64,000 bases of DNA from Pseudonocardia kunmingensis (GCF_006716445.1 NZ_VFPA01000008.1:186001-250000), one strand, 5' to 3'; positions 50,040-58,656 are shown, counted from the stretch's first letter. Notes: generated from the sequence alone by a model not told the origin. Translations and numbers: made by a program.

Positions 50040-50144
50040 CCCCGCCGGAGCACGTTCGAGGGGAACACCCGGCTGCGGGCCAGGGCTGACGTGCGGCAGG
50101 TGGTCGAGCCCGATGTGCTCGGATGGCGCCCACTTGCCGTCGAG

Positions 50145-50906
50145 TCAGCAGGGGGAGCGCACCGCGGCGGATGATCGGCTGATGCCGCGGGCGGCGGCGA
50201 GGAGCACCGGCACGTGGGTCTCCGCGCGTCCGTCGTTGGGAACGATCACCGAGAGCGTGGCGACGACGTCGCCGAGCCCGTTGCGGATCGGCACCGCGAC
50301 GCCTGCGGCGTTCTCGTGGACGTGGCCGGGCAGCACCGCGTACCCGCGGCGGCGGGTCTGCGCGAGTGCTGCGCGCAGCGCGTCGGCGGTGGTGATCGTG
50401 CTCGCGGTGTAGCGGTCCAGCGGGCGGGTGAGGACGCGTTCCAGCAGCGAGGCCGGGGCGTGGGCGAGCAGCACGTGCCCGGAGGAGGAGATGTGCAGCG
50501 GTAGCCTGCCGGCGATCCGCGAGTAGTTGACGACCGCGTCGCGGGCCGAGAGCCGTTCGACGAACAGCACGTCCTCGCCGTCGCGCACCCCGAGTTGGGC
50601 GTGGTGGCCGACCACGGCGTGCACGTCCTCCAGGTAGGGCATGGCGGCGTCGCGCAGCGACAACGTGGGGGAGGCCCGGGCGGCGAGCTCCCACATCCGC
50701 ACGCCGATGCGGACCTCCCGGTCGGGTCCGCGCTCGAGCAGCCCGTGCGCGGTGAGCTCGGCGATGAGCCGGGACGCCGTCGCCACGGGCAGGCCGGTGC
50801 GGCGGGCGATCTCCGACACCTGCAGGGCGGTGTCGTCGGAGCTGAACGCGGCGATGATCCGCACCGCGCGCGCGATCGACGACTCCCCGGTGGCGGTGCG
50901 CGACAC
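50145..50906 (-). CDS. IclR family transcriptional regulator (second)
   Basis: 253 residues from GTG 50906 (start uncertain; the frame is open to 51032). HTH: IARAVRIIAAFSSDDTALQVSEIARRTGLPVATASRLIAELTAHGLL; effector domain: HHAQLGVRDGEDVLFVERLSA, ISSSGHVLLAHAPASLLERVL, RRGYAVLPGHVHENAAGVAVPIRNGLGDVVATLSVI. Divergent from the flavoprotein reductase/P450 pair, its likely targets. IclR proteins of this type often sense aromatic acids. Shares the TGGAACACTG element with the first IclR gene. Confidence 0.86.
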   Translation of the reverse strand: MSRTATGESSIARAVRIIAAFSSDDTALQVSEIARRTGLPVATASRLIAELTAHGLLERGPDREVRIGVRMWELAARASPTLSLRDAAMPYLEDVHAVVGHHAQLGVRDGEDVLFVERLSARDAVVNYSRIAGRLPLHISSSGHVLLAHAPASLLERVLTRPLDRYTASTITTADALRAALAQTRRRGYAVLPGHVHENAAGVAVPIRNGLGDVVATLSVIVPNDGRAETHVPVLLAAARGISRSSAAVRSPC

Positions 50907-50912
50907 GGTGGA

Positions 50913-50922
50913 CAGTGTTCCA
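50913..50922 (-). promoter_or_regulatory. TGGAACACTG element at IclR gene (second copy)
   Basis: Minus-strand tggaacactg, 6 bases before the chosen IclR start, identical to 40129-40138 and in the same relative position. It lies about 100 bases from the divergent reductase start. Confidence 0.4.
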
Positions 50923-51019
50923 GCCGCGCAGGCGTCACCTCTCGCTTCTCGTCCATTGAGACTGCGCTTCGCCGACGGGTCCGCCTGACGCACCCTTCGG
51001 GGAACGACGAGGAGGTCGC

Positions 51020-52027
51020 GTGGTCCACACACTGACCGGGGTGGTCGGCACCGATCGGGGCCCGATGTCGAGGGGCAGGCCGTCCGCGGACGTCGCCTCG
51101 GTGCGCGTCACGGCGAAACGGCTGGTGGCCGAGGACGTGCTGACCCTGGAGCTGGCGTCCCCGAGCGGGCTGCGGCTGCGGGACTGGGCACCGGGCGCGC
51201 ACGTCGACCTGGTGCTGCCGAACGGGATGACCCGGCAGTACTCGCTCTGCGGGGACCGGTGGGACCCGTTCACCTACCGGGTCGGGGTTCTCCGCGAGGC
51301 GAACGGCCGCGGCGGGTCGGCGTTCGTGCACGACGAGCTGCGGGTCGGCGACATGGTCGGGGTGGGAGGACCGCGGAACAACTTCGCGCTCGTGCCCTCG
51401 GAGCAGTACCTGTTCGTGGCCGGGGGCATCGGGATCACACCGCTGTTGCCGATGGTGCGGCAGGCCGACGTGCTCGGCGCGGACTGGCGGCTGCTCTACG
51501 GCGGGCGGCGCCGCGCGTCCATGGCGTTCCTCGACGAGCTGGCCGCCGACGGGGACCGCGTCCAGGTCGTCCCGCAGGACGAGTGCGGACTGCTGGACCT
51601 GCGGCGGTTCCTCGGCGCGCCGCGCCCGGGCGTGAAGATCTACTCCTGCGGGCCTGCGCCGCTGCTGGCGGCGATGGAGGCCGCGTGCGCGGGCTGGCCC
51701 GCGCACGCGCTGCGCACCGAGCGGTTCGTCTCCGAGGAGACGGCTGCGCCGGTGCGCCGGGCACCGTTCGGCGTCGAGCTCGCCACGACCGGGGCGACCG
51801 TGACCGTCCCGCCCGAGAAGACGGTCCTCGAGGCCGTCGGCGAGGTCGGTGTGGAGGTGCTCTCGTCCTGCCGGCAGGGGATCTGCGGGACCTGCGAGAC
51901 CGGCGTGCTCTCCGGGGAGCCGGACCACCGCGACTCGCTGCTGGACGACCACGAGCGCCAGGCGGGCGACTGCATGTTCATCTGCGTGTCCCGTGCGCGC
52001 AGCGACCGCCTCGTGCTCGACCTCTAG
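51020..52027 (+). CDS. PDR/VanB-type FMN, NADH, [2Fe-2S] oxidoreductase
   Basis: 335 residues. Flavin domain with MTRQYSL, NAD domain with VAGGIGITPLLPMV and IYSCGPAPLL, then a C-terminal plant-type ferredoxin with Cys284, Cys289, Cys292 and Cys322 (CRQGICGTCETG...CMFIC). This domain order is that of phthalate dioxygenase reductase and vanillate demethylase reductase, and of the reductase half of self-sufficient CYP116B enzymes. GAGGAGG before the GTG. Twelve bases upstream of a P450 gene, so it passes electrons from NADH to that P450. Confidence 0.92.
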   Translation: MVHTLTGVVGTDRGPMSRGRPSADVASVRVTAKRLVAEDVLTLELASPSGLRLRDWAPGAHVDLVLPNGMTRQYSLCGDRWDPFTYRVGVLREANGRGGSAFVHDELRVGDMVGVGGPRNNFALVPSEQYLFVAGGIGITPLLPMVRQADVLGADWRLLYGGRRRASMAFLDELAADGDRVQVVPQDECGLLDLRRFLGAPRPGVKIYSCGPAPLLAAMEAACAGWPAHALRTERFVSEETAAPVRRAPFGVELATTGATVTVPPEKTVLEAVGEVGVEVLSSCRQGICGTCETGVLSGEPDHRDSLLDDHERQAGDCMFICVSRARSDRLVLDL

Positions 52028-52039
52028 GAAGGCGGACCA

Positions 52040-53257
52040 GTGACCGCGACCCTCGAACCGGGCACCGCGCTGCCCGCCGACGACGCCGACCCCTTCAGCC
52101 ACGAGGTGCTGGAGGACCCGCTACCGCTGCACGCCGCGCTCCGCGACGCGGGCCCGGTCGTGCACCTGACCCGCTACGACGCGTACGCGTTCGCCCGCTA
52201 CGAGCAGGTGCACGCCGCGCTCGTCGACTGGCAGGGCTTCCAGTCCGGAGCGGGGGTGGGGCTGTCCAACTTCCGCTACGAGAAGCCGTGGCGCCCGCCG
52301 AGCCTGCTGCTGGAGGCCGACCCGCCGCGGCACGACGCACCGCGACGGGTGCTCGCGAAGGTGCTCGGCCCGCGGGCGCTGCGCCGGCTGCGGGAGGCGT
52401 GGTTCGCCGACGCCGACATCCTCGTCGAGCAGGTGCTCGCCGGGCCCGCGGAGTTCGACGCCGTCACCGCGCTCGCCGAGGCGTTCCCGCTGCGGGTCTT
52501 CCCGGACGCCGTCGGTGTCCCGGCGCAGGGGCGGGAGAACCTGCTGCCCTACGGCGACCACGCCTTCAACGCGTTCGGCCCCTCCAACGACCTGGTTGCC
52601 AAGGGCGCGCCCCGGGTGGCCGAGCTGTCGGCGTGGGTGAACGCCCAGTGCGCCCGCGACGTCCTGTCCGGCGACGGGTTCGGGGCCGCGATCTGGGCCG
52701 CGTCCGACCGCGGTGACATCACCCCCGAGCAGGCCCCGCTGGTCGTCCGATCGCTGCTGACCGCGGGCGTGGACACGACCGTCCACGGCCTGTCCGCCGT
52801 CCTGTACGCCTTCGCGACCAACCCCGGGCAGTGGCGGCGGCTGCGCGCACAGCCGTCGCTCGCCCGCGTCGCCTTCGACGAGGCGGTGCGCTGGGAGTCA
52901 CCGGTGCAGACGTTCTTCCGCACGGCGACCACGGACGTCCGCGTCGGCGAGCACGTCGTCCCGGAGGGGAAGAAGATCCTCATGTTCCTCGCGGCGGCCA
53001 ACCGCGACCCGCGGCGCTGGGCCGACCCCGACGCGTTCGACCTGTCCCGCGACCCGTCCGGTCACGTCGGTTTCGGCATGGGCATCCACCAGTGCTTCGG
53101 CCAGCACGTCGCCCGGCTCGAGGCCGAGGCACTGCTCACGGCGCTGGCCCGCCGGGTCGACAGCATCGAGCTCGCCGGCCCGACGCGGCGGCATCACAAC
53201 AACACGCTGCGCGCGTGGGAGAGCATCCCCGTCCGGGTCCGGGTGACGGAGGACTGA
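52040..53257 (+). CDS. Cytochrome P450, CYP116-like
   Basis: 405 residues. LLTAGVDTTVHGLSAVLYAF (I helix), FDEAVRWESPVQTFFRTATTDV (K helix with ExxR, Glu-Ala-Val-Arg), ANRDPRRWADPDAFDLSRDPSGHVGFGMGIHQCFGQHVARLE with axial Cys352, and LAGPTRRHHNNTLRAWESIPV closely follow the heme domain of CYP116B proteins as I recall them. In those, the reductase is fused; here it is the separate gene just before. Likely aromatic or alkyl-aryl ether hydroxylation or dealkylation, under IclR control (inference). Confidence 0.92.
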   Translation: MTATLEPGTALPADDADPFSHEVLEDPLPLHAALRDAGPVVHLTRYDAYAFARYEQVHAALVDWQGFQSGAGVGLSNFRYEKPWRPPSLLLEADPPRHDAPRRVLAKVLGPRALRRLREAWFADADILVEQVLAGPAEFDAVTALAEAFPLRVFPDAVGVPAQGRENLLPYGDHAFNAFGPSNDLVAKGAPRVAELSAWVNAQCARDVLSGDGFGAAIWAASDRGDITPEQAPLVVRSLLTAGVDTTVHGLSAVLYAFATNPGQWRRLRAQPSLARVAFDEAVRWESPVQTFFRTATTDVRVGEHVVPEGKKILMFLAAANRDPRRWADPDAFDLSRDPSGHVGFGMGIHQCFGQHVARLEAEALLTALARRVDSIELAGPTRRHHNNTLRAWESIPVRVRVTED

Positions 53258-53355
53258 CGAGGCCGTTGGTCTGCACCGGTTCCGCCGGCGCCGACGACAG
53301 CGATGGCCGCCGTTCGTCGCCGCGTTCGCGTTCGCCCGGCGCAAGGTGCTCGAGC

Positions 53356-54927
53356 TCATCGCTGGGGGAACCCGTCCTCGGTGCGTGCGGGGTCCTCCGT
53401 CGGGGCCGCGGCGACACCGACCCTGCGGAGCGCGACGGCGGCGACGCACGCGCCCACGACGGCGATGACCGCGCCGGTGAGGGTGGCGATCTCGAGACCG
53501 TGGGTGAAGGCGTGGCGGGACGCGGCGAGCAGCGGCTGCGCGGTTGCGGCCGGGAGATCGGCGGCGATCCTGGCGGCTCCGGCCAGGGTTTCGCGTGCCG
53601 TCTCGGCCTGCCCGGCATCGACCCCGACGAACGAGTGGGGCAGATCGGCCCGGTAGACCGCGACGCTGATGCTTCCGAGCAGCGCGATGCCGAGCGCGCC
53701 GCCCAGCTCGCTCCCCGTCTCGGACACGCCGGAGGCAACGCCTGCGCGTTCGGGCGGCACGGTTCCGACGACGAGGTCGGTGGCGAGTGTGATGACCGGC
53801 GCCACGCCGAGGGCGAGCAGCACCGACCCGGACACGACGACGGCGAGCCCCGAGCTGACACCGGCCTGGCCGACCGTGGCCAGCCCGGCCGCCGCGACGG
53901 CCAGTCCGGCCGCGACCACGAACCCCGGGCGGAGCGCGCGAACCAGCAACGGCACCACCAGCGCTCCCGCGATGAACCCGAACGCCGACGGCAGCGTCCA
54001 CAGGCCGGCGACGAGCGGCGAGCGGCCGAGGACGAGCTGGAAGTACTGCGCGATCAGCAGGAACGTCCCGAAGTTCACGACGAAGGACAGCGTGTTCGCG
54101 CCCAGGGCGGCGACGAACGCCGGTCGCCGGAACAGCTCGAGGTCGATCATGGGATCGGGCAGGCGCCGCTGGCGCCGGACGAACACGACCGCGAGCACGA
54201 CACCCGCGACGACCGGGACGATCGGCGCGACGCGCCACCCGTTCTCCGCGAAGTCCTTGAGGCCGTAGATGACGGCGAGCACGGCGACGAGGCAGAGGAG
54301 CGCGCTCACCGCGTCGAACCGGCCGGGCGCCGGGTCCCGGAACTCCGGGATGAGCCGCGGTCCCAGGACGAGCAGCAACCCCATCACCGGCACGGCGATC
54401 AGGAACACCGATCCCCACCAGAACGCCTCGAGCATCGCCCCGCCGACCAGCGGCCCGATAGCCGCACCCGTCGAGAAGCTCATCACCCAGATGCCGATGG
54501 CGGTGGTCCGCTCGCGCGGATCGGGGAACATGTTCGAGATGAGCGACAGGGTCGACGGCGCGAGGGTCGCCGCGGCGACCCCGAGGAGCGCGCGGGTGGC
54601 GATGAGCATCCCCGGCGTCGTCGAGAACGCCGCGAGGATCGACAGGGCACCGAAGGCCGCCGCTCCGATCAGGAGCAGCCGTCGTCGGCCGATCCTGTCG
54701 CCGAGCCGGCCCATGGGGATCAACCAGCCGGCGAGCATGAACCCGTAGATGTCGGTGATCCAGAGGAGCTCGGTCCCCGACGCGTGGAGGTCCTGCGCCA
54801 GCGCGGGTGCGGCCAGGTAGAGGACGACGAGGTCCATCGAGTACAGGACGCACGGCAGCGCGATCATCGCGAGGCCGTACCAGCGCCTGGGATCCGCTAC
54901 CCCGCTCGGCGATGTCGGCTCGTCCAT
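53356..54927 (-). CDS. MFS exporter, DHA2 (EmrB/QacA) family
   Basis: 523 residues with about fourteen helices. LPCVLYSMDLVVLYLAAPALAQDLHASGTELLWITDIYGFMLAGWLIPMGRLGDRIGRRRLLLIG (motif A and the DxxV/LNVALP-like segment) and helix-5 motif C (IWVMSFSTGAAIGPLVGGAML) mark drug:H+ antiporters. The ATG at 54927 has a strong GAGGAGGAGG; longer frames enter a hairpin-rich leader. It may expel a toxic aromatic or antibiotic. Convergent with the P450 gene, 98 bases apart; that gap shows nothing convincing. Confidence 0.9.
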   Translation of the reverse strand: MDEPTSPSGVADPRRWYGLAMIALPCVLYSMDLVVLYLAAPALAQDLHASGTELLWITDIYGFMLAGWLIPMGRLGDRIGRRRLLLIGAAAFGALSILAAFSTTPGMLIATRALLGVAAATLAPSTLSLISNMFPDPRERTTAIGIWVMSFSTGAAIGPLVGGAMLEAFWWGSVFLIAVPVMGLLLVLGPRLIPEFRDPAPGRFDAVSALLCLVAVLAVIYGLKDFAENGWRVAPIVPVVAGVVLAVVFVRRQRRLPDPMIDLELFRRPAFVAALGANTLSFVVNFGTFLLIAQYFQLVLGRSPLVAGLWTLPSAFGFIAGALVVPLLVRALRPGFVVAAGLAVAAAGLATVGQAGVSSGLAVVVSGSVLLALGVAPVITLATDLVVGTVPPERAGVASGVSETGSELGGALGIALLGSISVAVYRADLPHSFVGVDAGQAETARETLAGAARIAADLPAATAQPLLAASRHAFTHGLEIATLTGAVIAVVGACVAAVALRRVGVAAAPTEDPARTEDGFPQR

Positions 54928-54943
54928 GATGTCCTCCTCCTCC

Positions 54944-54960
54944 CGGCCCCGGCGGGGCCG
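54944..54960 (-). promoter_or_regulatory. GC hairpin in the exporter leader
   Basis: Perfect stem CGGCCCC/GGGGCCG with a 3-base loop, directly upstream of the exporter ribosome site (minus strand). It could occlude translation, act as operator, or end the amidohydrolase transcript; no T run follows, which weakens a terminator. Confidence 0.45.
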
Positions 54961-55007
54961 CTCGGAGGGACATCGGAGCCCGGAAGCCGGTCTCGACATC
55001 GGGTCGC

Positions 55008-55032
55008 CGGTTCCGTACGCCGGGCGGAACCG
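55008..55032. promoter_or_regulatory. Inverted repeat CGGTTCCG-N9-CGGAACCG upstream of the exporter
   Basis: Perfect 8-base arms, centre about 93 bases before the exporter start, in the 174-base gap after the amidohydrolase gene. The size and symmetry suit a dimeric repressor; no regulator gene is adjacent. Confidence 0.45.
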
Positions 55033-55101
55033 ACCCACAGCTCGGAACACCGGCATCCGGCCGACGGGCCGGGCGGCCGCGTTCCGATGAACGCGGCGGG
55101 G

Positions 55102-56310
55102 TCAGCGGAGCTCGAGCGCGTCGGCGACGACGCGTCCGGCGTGGATGACGGTGCGGTCGGCGCCGCGGTCCATGACGGCGGCGGTGACGGTGTCGCCGTC
55201 GAGGAGGAGCAGTTCGGCGGGGTCGCCGACGGTGAGGCCGGGGCGGTCGGCGGTGCTGCGCAGGCGCGGGGCGGCGGGGTCGAGGATGGATGCCCCGCCG
55301 CTCGAGGCGACGGCCAGGCAGTGTTCGACGAGCTCGTCGGCGCGGTAGCGGTGGGTGAAGGCGAGCTGCCAGGTGCGGTCGAGCATGTCGGCGTTGCCGT
55401 AGGGCGACCAGTAGTCGCGCTGGCCGTCCTCGCCGAGGCCCACGCGCACCCCGGCGGCGGTCAGCCGGTCGACGGGGATCGCCGTGTCGACCGACGGCGC
55501 GACCGTGGCCATGGCGACGTCCAGCTCGGCGAACTCGTCCAGGAGCCTGCGGGTGGTGGCCTCGGACACGCCGCCCAGGGCGTAGCCGTGGGAGATGGTG
55601 ACCTTGCCCTGCATGCCGCAGGCGCGGGTGCGTTCCAGGATGAGGTCGGTGCTGTAGACGCCGAGCTCGCCGGGTTCGTGCAGGTGGATGTCGACGGGCA
55701 CCTGGTGGCGCTCGGCGAGGCCGAAGACGATGTCGAGGTGGCGCACCGGGTCGCGGTCGAGCAGGCACGGGTCGATGCCGCCCATGACGGCGGCGCCGCC
55801 GCGCAGCGCCTCCTCGATCAGGGGGACGACGCCGTCCTCGCGGAGCAGGCCTGCCTGGGGGAAGGCGATGATCTCGACGTCGCAGCGGTCCGCGTGGGCG
55901 TCCCGGGCGGCGAGCACGGCCTCGAACCGCTCCAGGCCGCAGTCGGCGTCGATCTGGGCGTAGCTGCGCACCCGGGTGGTGCCGCGGGCCACCATCATCC
56001 CGAGCGTGTGGGTGGCGCGCTGCGCCACCGGCCACTCGGCGTCGCGCCAGTGCTGCCGGTCGTTGAGCACCATGTTCCAGATGCCGGGCGAGGCGGTGTG
56101 GGGGCGGAACGGCAGCCCGAGGCGGGTGGAGTCGAGGTGGACGTGCACGTCGGCGAACGAGGGCACGAGCAGCCGGCCGCGGCCCTCCACCACGTCCGCC
56201 GGCGGGCTGCTCCCCGGCGTGTGCGGGCGGATCGCGCTGATGCGCCCGTCGGCGAGGTCGACGTCGCTCAGGTCCCCGCCCCAGGGGCGGACGGCGCGGA
56301 CGGTGGTCAT
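55102..56310 (-). CDS. Amidohydrolase family protein, cytosine-deaminase-like
   Basis: 402 residues, metal-dependent TIM barrel. PSFADVHVHLD (first His pair), PVDIHLHEPGE, TISHGYALGGVSE and LGEDGQRDYWSPYGNADMLDR, with the Asp ligand in GEDG, follow the cytosine-deaminase/atrazine-type order; C-terminal GDPAELLLLDGDT closes the small beta domain. Deamination or hydrolysis of a heterocyclic ring is likely. Downstream of the AraC regulator gene on the same strand with a 298-base gap between. Confidence 0.85.
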   Translation of the reverse strand: MTTVRAVRPWGGDLSDVDLADGRISAIRPHTPGSSPPADVVEGRGRLLVPSFADVHVHLDSTRLGLPFRPHTASPGIWNMVLNDRQHWRDAEWPVAQRATHTLGMMVARGTTRVRSYAQIDADCGLERFEAVLAARDAHADRCDVEIIAFPQAGLLREDGVVPLIEEALRGGAAVMGGIDPCLLDRDPVRHLDIVFGLAERHQVPVDIHLHEPGELGVYSTDLILERTRACGMQGKVTISHGYALGGVSEATTRRLLDEFAELDVAMATVAPSVDTAIPVDRLTAAGVRVGLGEDGQRDYWSPYGNADMLDRTWQLAFTHRYRADELVEHCLAVASSGGASILDPAAPRLRSTADRPGLTVGDPAELLLLDGDTVTAAVMDRGADRTVIHAGRVVADALELR

Positions 56311-56608
56311 CGATGTCTCCTTGGGGGCGGGTCAGGACGGGGGAGCGTGCCGGTCAGGCCGGCGAGCTCGACGTTGCGCTCGGCCTCTGAGCCGGGGCCA
56401 TCGTCTGCTGGACCAGTAGGGCGAAAGTACCCGGCGGCCGTCGGCGGCCGGCCGGCTGCGCGACCGTGATCGCCGGTTCCGTGCGCTCCCTGCTGTGCGA
56501 ACCGCGCTGACCGCACTGAAGCGGCGATCACGCGCGGGTTTGCACTGCTGCGCGACCGAGCCCGACGCCGCCGGCGGTATTGATCTGCGCACGACGCCGC
56601 GCGGTCCG
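56311..56608. other. 298-base non-coding region with an 11-base inverted repeat
   Basis: Lies between the AraC gene end and the amidohydrolase start. The frames crossing it have arginine/serine-rich shadow composition. It holds the perfect inverted repeat CGTGATCGCCG (56465-56475) / CGGCGATCACG (56522-56532), arms 46 bases apart, which is a spacing that could bind a looping or dimeric regulator such as the neighbouring AraC protein. No clear -10/-35 was found. Confidence 0.5.
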
Positions 56609-57607
56609 TCAGCTGGGTCGCGCGCCCCGCAGGGTGGCCGACGGCGGCTCGCCGAACGCGGATCGGTAGGCCAGGGCGAACCGGCCGAGGTGCGCGAACC
56701 CCCACCGGAGGGCGACCTCGGTGACCGAGACGCCGCTCTCCGCGGTGCCGGCGAGCAGTTCCGCGCGCACCCGCTCGAGCCGGACCTGCCGCAGGTACGC
56801 CGTGGGCGTGGTGCCCACGTGCGTGCGGAAGCCCTGCTGGAGTGCCCGCACCCCCACGCCGACCGCCGTTGCGACGTCCTCGACAGTGAGCTCCTCGGCC
56901 GCGTGGTCCCGGATGAGCTCGACGGCGCGGCGCACTCGCGCGGGCGCCACTGCTCTGTTCGGGGGCCCGTGCAGGAGCGCGGAATGGGAGTGCCGTGCGG
57001 CCAGGAGCAGCCCGGTGATCGCCAGCTGTTGCAGGTGCCGCCCGACCGCGGGGTGGGTGGCCAGTGTCGGCCCGTCCTCGATGTCCCGCCGGACGAGATG
57101 GACGATCTCGAGCCAGCGGCGCGAGCGCGGGGCGGTCAGGTCCAGTTCGAGGTCGAAGCGCAACGGCTCCTTCGGGGAGTGGCCCAGCGTGTTCCGCAGG
57201 GTGTGCTCGATCGCGTCGCGGTCGAACCACACCAGCAGGTGCGGGCTGCCGGGCTGCCAGTGCAACGTCACCGGCCGGCCCGGTGAGACCAGGACGGCGC
57301 TGCGGCCCGGAAGCGCCGTCACGTGCTGCTGTCGTGCGGTGGCGGACGCTGCGCCTGCGAGCGGGATGTGCACCAGGTGGAAGCCGGCGACGTGCTCCGG
57401 GGTGATCCGGACCTCGGCCCCGTAGTCCAGGTAGCACAGCGCGATAGGTCCGAGTCGTGCGACGTGCTGGCGGGCCTCGAACGCGGTGGCGGCGCCGAGG
57501 ACGTCCAGGCCGTGCCAGCAGAAAACCTGCCCGACCCTCTCGCGGGCCTCGTCCCGGTCGTGAGTGCGCAGGATCTCGTGATCCGCGAGCGGAAGCTCCT
57601 GCGTCAA
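56609..57607 (-). CDS. AraC family transcriptional regulator
   Basis: 332 residues. The N-terminal sensor domain (AraC-binding-like, about 20-200) is followed by the two-HTH DNA-binding domain: RVRRAVELIRDHAAEELTVEDVATAVGVGVRALQQGFRTHVGTTPTAYLRQVRLERVRAELLAG and VTEVALRWGFAHLGRFALAYRSAFGEPPSATLR. The start is a TTG with an excellent GGGAGGAAG before it. Relatives of this type (AraC-binding-like N-terminus) often respond to aromatic or aminated compounds. Probably activates the amidohydrolase gene downstream. Confidence 0.88.
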   Translation of the reverse strand: MTQELPLADHEILRTHDRDEARERVGQVFCWHGLDVLGAATAFEARQHVARLGPIALCYLDYGAEVRITPEHVAGFHLVHIPLAGAASATARQQHVTALPGRSAVLVSPGRPVTLHWQPGSPHLLVWFDRDAIEHTLRNTLGHSPKEPLRFDLELDLTAPRSRRWLEIVHLVRRDIEDGPTLATHPAVGRHLQQLAITGLLLAARHSHSALLHGPPNRAVAPARVRRAVELIRDHAAEELTVEDVATAVGVGVRALQQGFRTHVGTTPTAYLRQVRLERVRAELLAGTAESGVSVTEVALRWGFAHLGRFALAYRSAFGEPPSATLRGARPS

Positions 57608-57733
57608 TCTTCCTCCCGGCTGCGTTTCCCGGACACCAGCTTCGCGCAGCGGATCGCGTGGCCGCGAGCGGGTGCCTAGCGTCGCCTCGACCGGTGGCGC
57701 TGGTGCGGGGACGGATCGACCTGTGGGGGACGC

Positions 57734-58456
57734 GTGAGGCGGATGGGGAGGTCCGGGCCGGGACCGGGCCGCTTCGACGGGCTGCGCGACGGCGTGGCGG
57801 GCTGTTTCGGCTGCCTCGTCGCGCTGGTCGCGGTGGCGGGGGTGCTCGGCGGGCTCGGATGGGTGGTGTGGCAGTTCGTGGTCATGCCGAACGCCGTGGG
57901 CCCGAGCGAGGATCGGTACAGCCCGACGGCGAGCCTGTCCGACGTCTGCTCACCCGGCGCGTGGCGCTACTTCCCGGATGCTCCGGCCTACGCGGGGAAC
58001 GGGCCCCACCAGATCGAGGTCTACCAGGGGTACACCACGGCGTGGCGGGAGAAGCAGTACTACGGCGTGAACGTCCCCGTCGAGATCAGTAAGGTCGTCG
58101 GTGCGGATGTGCCGATCGCGGAACGTGTTGCGTGGGCCGCCACCGACGCCACGAAGACGCGGCTCGTCGCCTGCATCGAACCCGCGGGGGACGCGGTGGA
58201 CACCGGGCTACGGTGTGAGTACCCGGACGGGAGCGCCTCGCTGTACCAGCGGATCGCGACGCTGTGGCTGATCGAGGTGCGCACGGCCAGGGTGATCGCC
58301 GAGTGGGAAGACCTCGCCCCCGGGGATCCGCAGTGTCCGGGCACAGCCGTCGTCGACGCGGACAACCCCCGGATCTACGGGCCCGGGCCCGATCTCGGGG
58401 ACGTCGTGGAGCGGGTGCGGTCCTACGTTGTGGGTCCGGCCGAACCCGGCCCGTGA
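57734..58456 (+). CDS. Hypothetical membrane-anchored protein
   Basis: 240 residues, family not recognised. One membrane helix at about 24-50 (CFGCLVALVAVAGVLGGLGWVVWQFVV), then an extracytoplasmic domain of about 185 residues with four Cys (SLSDVCSPGAWRYFPDAP, VACIEPAG, GLRCEYPDG, DPQCPG) that could form two disulphides. The short basic N-terminus fits an N-in anchor. Start GTG 57734, or the ATG three codons later. Stands alone between the AraC gene (divergent) and the peptide importer operon. Role unknown. Confidence 0.7.
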   Translation: MRRMGRSGPGPGRFDGLRDGVAGCFGCLVALVAVAGVLGGLGWVVWQFVVMPNAVGPSEDRYSPTASLSDVCSPGAWRYFPDAPAYAGNGPHQIEVYQGYTTAWREKQYYGVNVPVEISKVVGADVPIAERVAWAATDATKTRLVACIEPAGDAVDTGLRCEYPDGSASLYQRIATLWLIEVRTARVIAEWEDLAPGDPQCPGTAVVDADNPRIYGPGPDLGDVVERVRSYVVGPAEPGP

Positions 58457-58603
58457 GCCTGGGGATCGAGATCGACGAGCAGGCCGTGGTCCGCGGATGC
58501 GGGACCGGGTGCAACGGGTAGGAGATCTTAACGTTCGCTCGGCCGAGCGGCCCGCGCTGCCGACGCCCGGCCGACGCCGCGGGCCCGGATCTGGGCGAGA
58601 TAC

Positions 58604-58632
58604 TTGCTAAACGTCCAGGAAATTTGTAGCCT
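58604..58632 (+). promoter_or_regulatory. Promoter of the peptide ABC importer operon
   Basis: TTGCTA at 58604-58609 and TAGCCT at 58627-58632 with a 17-base spacer, fitting the principal actinobacterial promoter (TTGnnn, TAnnnT). The region is visibly richer in A/T than its surroundings. Transcription would begin near 58639, inside the hairpin at 58636. Confidence 0.6.
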
Positions 58633-58635
58633 CGG

Positions 58636-58656
58636 CCCGCGTCTCATCGACGCGGG
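58636..58656 (+). promoter_or_regulatory. 5' hairpin before the binding-protein gene
   Basis: Perfect stem CCCGCGTC / GACGCGGG with a TCATC loop. The GGGAG at the 3' end of the stem is also the ribosome site of the ATG at 58666, so folding would hide it. It could equally be a DNA operator next to the promoter. Confidence 0.5.

Noticed and set aside
52831..56469. 1212-codon plus-strand frame over the P450 end, exporter and amidohydrolase
   Set aside because: Low-complexity Arg/Gly/Asp/Glu translation antisense to two convincing genes; not a giant protein.
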